Under the pieces are notes generated by a model. That model searched no databases. It was given only the letters and a program-made list of their open reading frames with translations, and had not been told where the DNA came from. A stretch of DNA of 64,000 bases from Gammaproteobacteria bacterium. Its GTDB lineage: Bacteria > Pseudomonadota > Gammaproteobacteria > Arenicellales > Poriferihabitantaceae. Made by a program: the position numbers and the translations under genes. The stretch is taken from contig JAHEGU010000002.1 in assembly GCA_024644945.1 (NCBI GenBank), positions 62,001-126,000 on the forward strand, read 5' to 3'. Positions 62,539-64,000 of this stretch are shown one piece after another (position 1 is the first letter of the stretch; each line of letters opens with the position of its first letter).

Positions 62539-63002
62539 CAAAGTACCTGAAACCGCTGGACTGATACCTTTTCTCCATCGATAAAAACTTCCGCTTTCCA
62601 TTCCCCAATAAACTCTTCCATGCCGAATGACGGATCGAACATCTGACCCACTATAGCACCGGTTGGACCATGTAACTGCAGCCATGCCCATATTTTGGTT
62701 ATCGGTAACCCTTGAAAGTTAAAGCGGGTCAGTTCGCGTTGGTCGTCCAGTGGATCAAGCCATCGAACTTTCAGTTCATGACTCTCCTGTTTTAATCCAG
62801 CTACTGTGACCACAACAAATATCCGGTCTGAGCAGTCAAACTGAGTCATGGGTTGGTCGAGAGGCTGGCCTTCTTTTTCCTGGTTGGTCAGAAAAATATT
62901 ATACCCAACACTCTGTTGTGCTAGCGATGCGCATGAAAAAAGCAGCATGGAAACCCATGCTGCTTTCAGAAAAAAAAATCTTATTATTTGCCGTTTGGTC
63001 AG
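62535..63002 (-). CDS. Exported protein of unknown function; probable non-ATG start upstream of the track's ATG at 62948
   Basis: In-frame N-terminal extension LTKRQIIRFFFLKAAWVSMLLFSCASLAQQ forms a full signal peptide, starting at CTG (63002-63000) with GGAG 6 nt upstream. Confidence 0.5.
   Translation of the reverse strand: MTKRQIIRFFFLKAAWVSMLLFSCASLAQQSVGYNIFLTNQEKEGQPLDQPMTQFDCSDRIFVVVTVAGLKQESHELKVRWLDPLDDQRELTRFNFQGLPITKIWAWLQLHGPTGAIVGQMFDPSFGMEEFIGEWKAEVFIDGEKVSVQRFQVLC
62936..62964 (-). terminator. Intrinsic terminator-like hairpin for the upstream lipoprotein gene, embedded in the 5' end of the next ORF
   Basis: Minus strand AGCAGCATGG-GTTT-CCATGCTGCT-TTTTT; perfect 10-bp stem with T tract. 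Confidence 0.7.
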
Positions 63003-63014
63003 AACAGACTCCGT

Positions 63015-63629
63015 TCAGGTGCTGCAACGATCGAAGTTACCCATCTCGAGAAACGTCGTTGCGCTGACATCTATTGGAGTTCCGTTAAATTCGGCACCTG
63101 ACGCAGTAACTTTGACGTTATAGCTGGCAATACTGCCAGAAGTCTGCGCCGCGAACTCCGGCAAAGTTAAGTCGAGATCGACCAGAACGACTTGAAATGA
63201 CGCAGTGGAAGTCCCATTGGGCAACGTCATGGTCTGCAGGTAAACCCTATCCTGCAAACGAGGTGCAAAGGAATTTGCAGGGATGAAAGATACCCTGTAA
63301 CGATCAAAGGACACGCCTTCAGGGAAAAACTCGATCGGAGTCAATCCCGATGAATCCATGAGGTCTCGAGAGTTAATTGTCAGGGTGCCGAAAGTGGTGG
63401 TCAGCCCAGGCTCGAGCACTACTTCAGCATCTGGGTCATCGGGTACTTCGCAGATATCCTGGATGGCATCCACACTGGGGCTATCATTCACTATTAAAGA
63501 CGTCAGCAGCAATAAATCCCCTTGAGTCGTCTGCACTCCCAGTCCATCACCGCTGGAAGTCGTGCCGCCTTTACTGCTACAGCCCCCCAGTAGGAATAGA
63601 GCGACAAGCAACGGTGTTAATTTTTTCAT
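63015..63629 (-). CDS. Lipoprotein of unknown function; start ATG 63629 preferred over 63644
   Basis: MKKLTPLLVALFLLGGCSSKGG lipobox; GGGGGAG ribosome-binding site just upstream of 63629. Confidence 0.6.
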   Translation of the reverse strand: MKKLTPLLVALFLLGGCSSKGGTTSSGDGLGVQTTQGDLLLLTSLIVNDSPSVDAIQDICEVPDDPDAEVVLEPGLTTTFGTLTINSRDLMDSSGLTPIEFFPEGVSFDRYRVSFIPANSFAPRLQDRVYLQTMTLPNGTSTASFQVVLVDLDLTLPEFAAQTSGSIASYNVKVTASGAEFNGTPIDVSATTFLEMGNFDRCST

Positions 63630-63732
63630 GGAATTCTCCCCCAAATGCTTTAAAAATTATCGTGTTAAAGAGTTTATTACTACTTCTTTATTAAGTTGAA
63701 AGATAACTGGAATAAGCGCTGAGGTCAATCGC

Positions 63733-64000
63733 TCAGGCCAATATTATCGAGGTCACAAATCGAGTCCCGAAATAAGCCAGAATAAGCACTGCAAAGGCAA
63801 CCAGGGTCCATTTTGCCGCAATTCTGCCTCTCCAGCCATATATTTTATGTCCTGCGAGGAGCGCCGAAAACCCCAACCAGGCAATAAATGACAATAATAT
63901 GTGATGGTTGAACTCCAAAGATTTCCCATACACTTGCCATGAAGAAATCATTCCGGTTACAAGATTAATGGTCAGGAGAATAACACCAAGAAGGGTAAGC
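63733..64000 (-). CDS. C-terminus of a CcsA/YpjD-like cytochrome c assembly membrane protein, truncated by the window edge
   Basis: Frame open to the edge (LTLLGVILLTINLVTGMISSWQVYGKSLEFNHHILLSFIAWLGFSALLAGHKIYGWRGRIAAKWTLVAFAVLILAYFGTRFV). Confidence 0.8.
   Translation of the reverse strand, partial: LTLLGVILLTINLVTGMISSWQVYGKSLEFNHHILLSFIAWLGFSALLAGHKIYGWRGRIAAKWTLVAFAVLILAYFGTRFVTSIILA

Overview
This 64 kb window looks like a gammaproteobacterial chromosome segment, probably from a marine organism; that taxonomic guess rests on gene content only. It is densely packed with conventional genes, and I saw no rRNA, tRNA, CRISPR array or intact mobile element. Recognisable blocks are: a ChpA-like hybrid CheA C-terminus plus CheW protein; tkt-pgk-fba; an envelope locus (M14 lipoprotein peptidase, L,D-transpeptidase, TPR and Sel1/SH3 proteins); an Mrp-type cation/H+ antiporter operon with three MnhD-like subunits; a MoxR/DUF58/transglutaminase operon; a TAXI-TRAP transporter beside an hpsN-hpsO-hpsP-like set (candidate dihydroxypropanesulfonate use); erpA, grpE-dnaK-dnaJ, rfbC-rfbD, a DinG/YoaA-type helicase and tsaB; and the C-terminus of a CcsA/YpjD-like protein at the right edge. 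Items most worth a second look: (i) an AT-rich divergent intergenic region with two tandem perfect DnaA boxes plus a third; (ii) a gamma-glutamylcyclotransferase-like gene split by one in-frame TAA and with an altered substrate-loop motif; (iii) a 676-aa lipoprotein with an HELGH motif and Asp-rich calcium-binding-like repeats; (iv) an intrinsic terminator hairpin embedded in the signal-peptide region of an ORF that may start at CTG; (v) the TAXI-TRAP/hps association; (vi) adjacent envelope proteins sharing a C-terminal domain. All calls come from reading the sequence and supplied ORFs; no database search was run.
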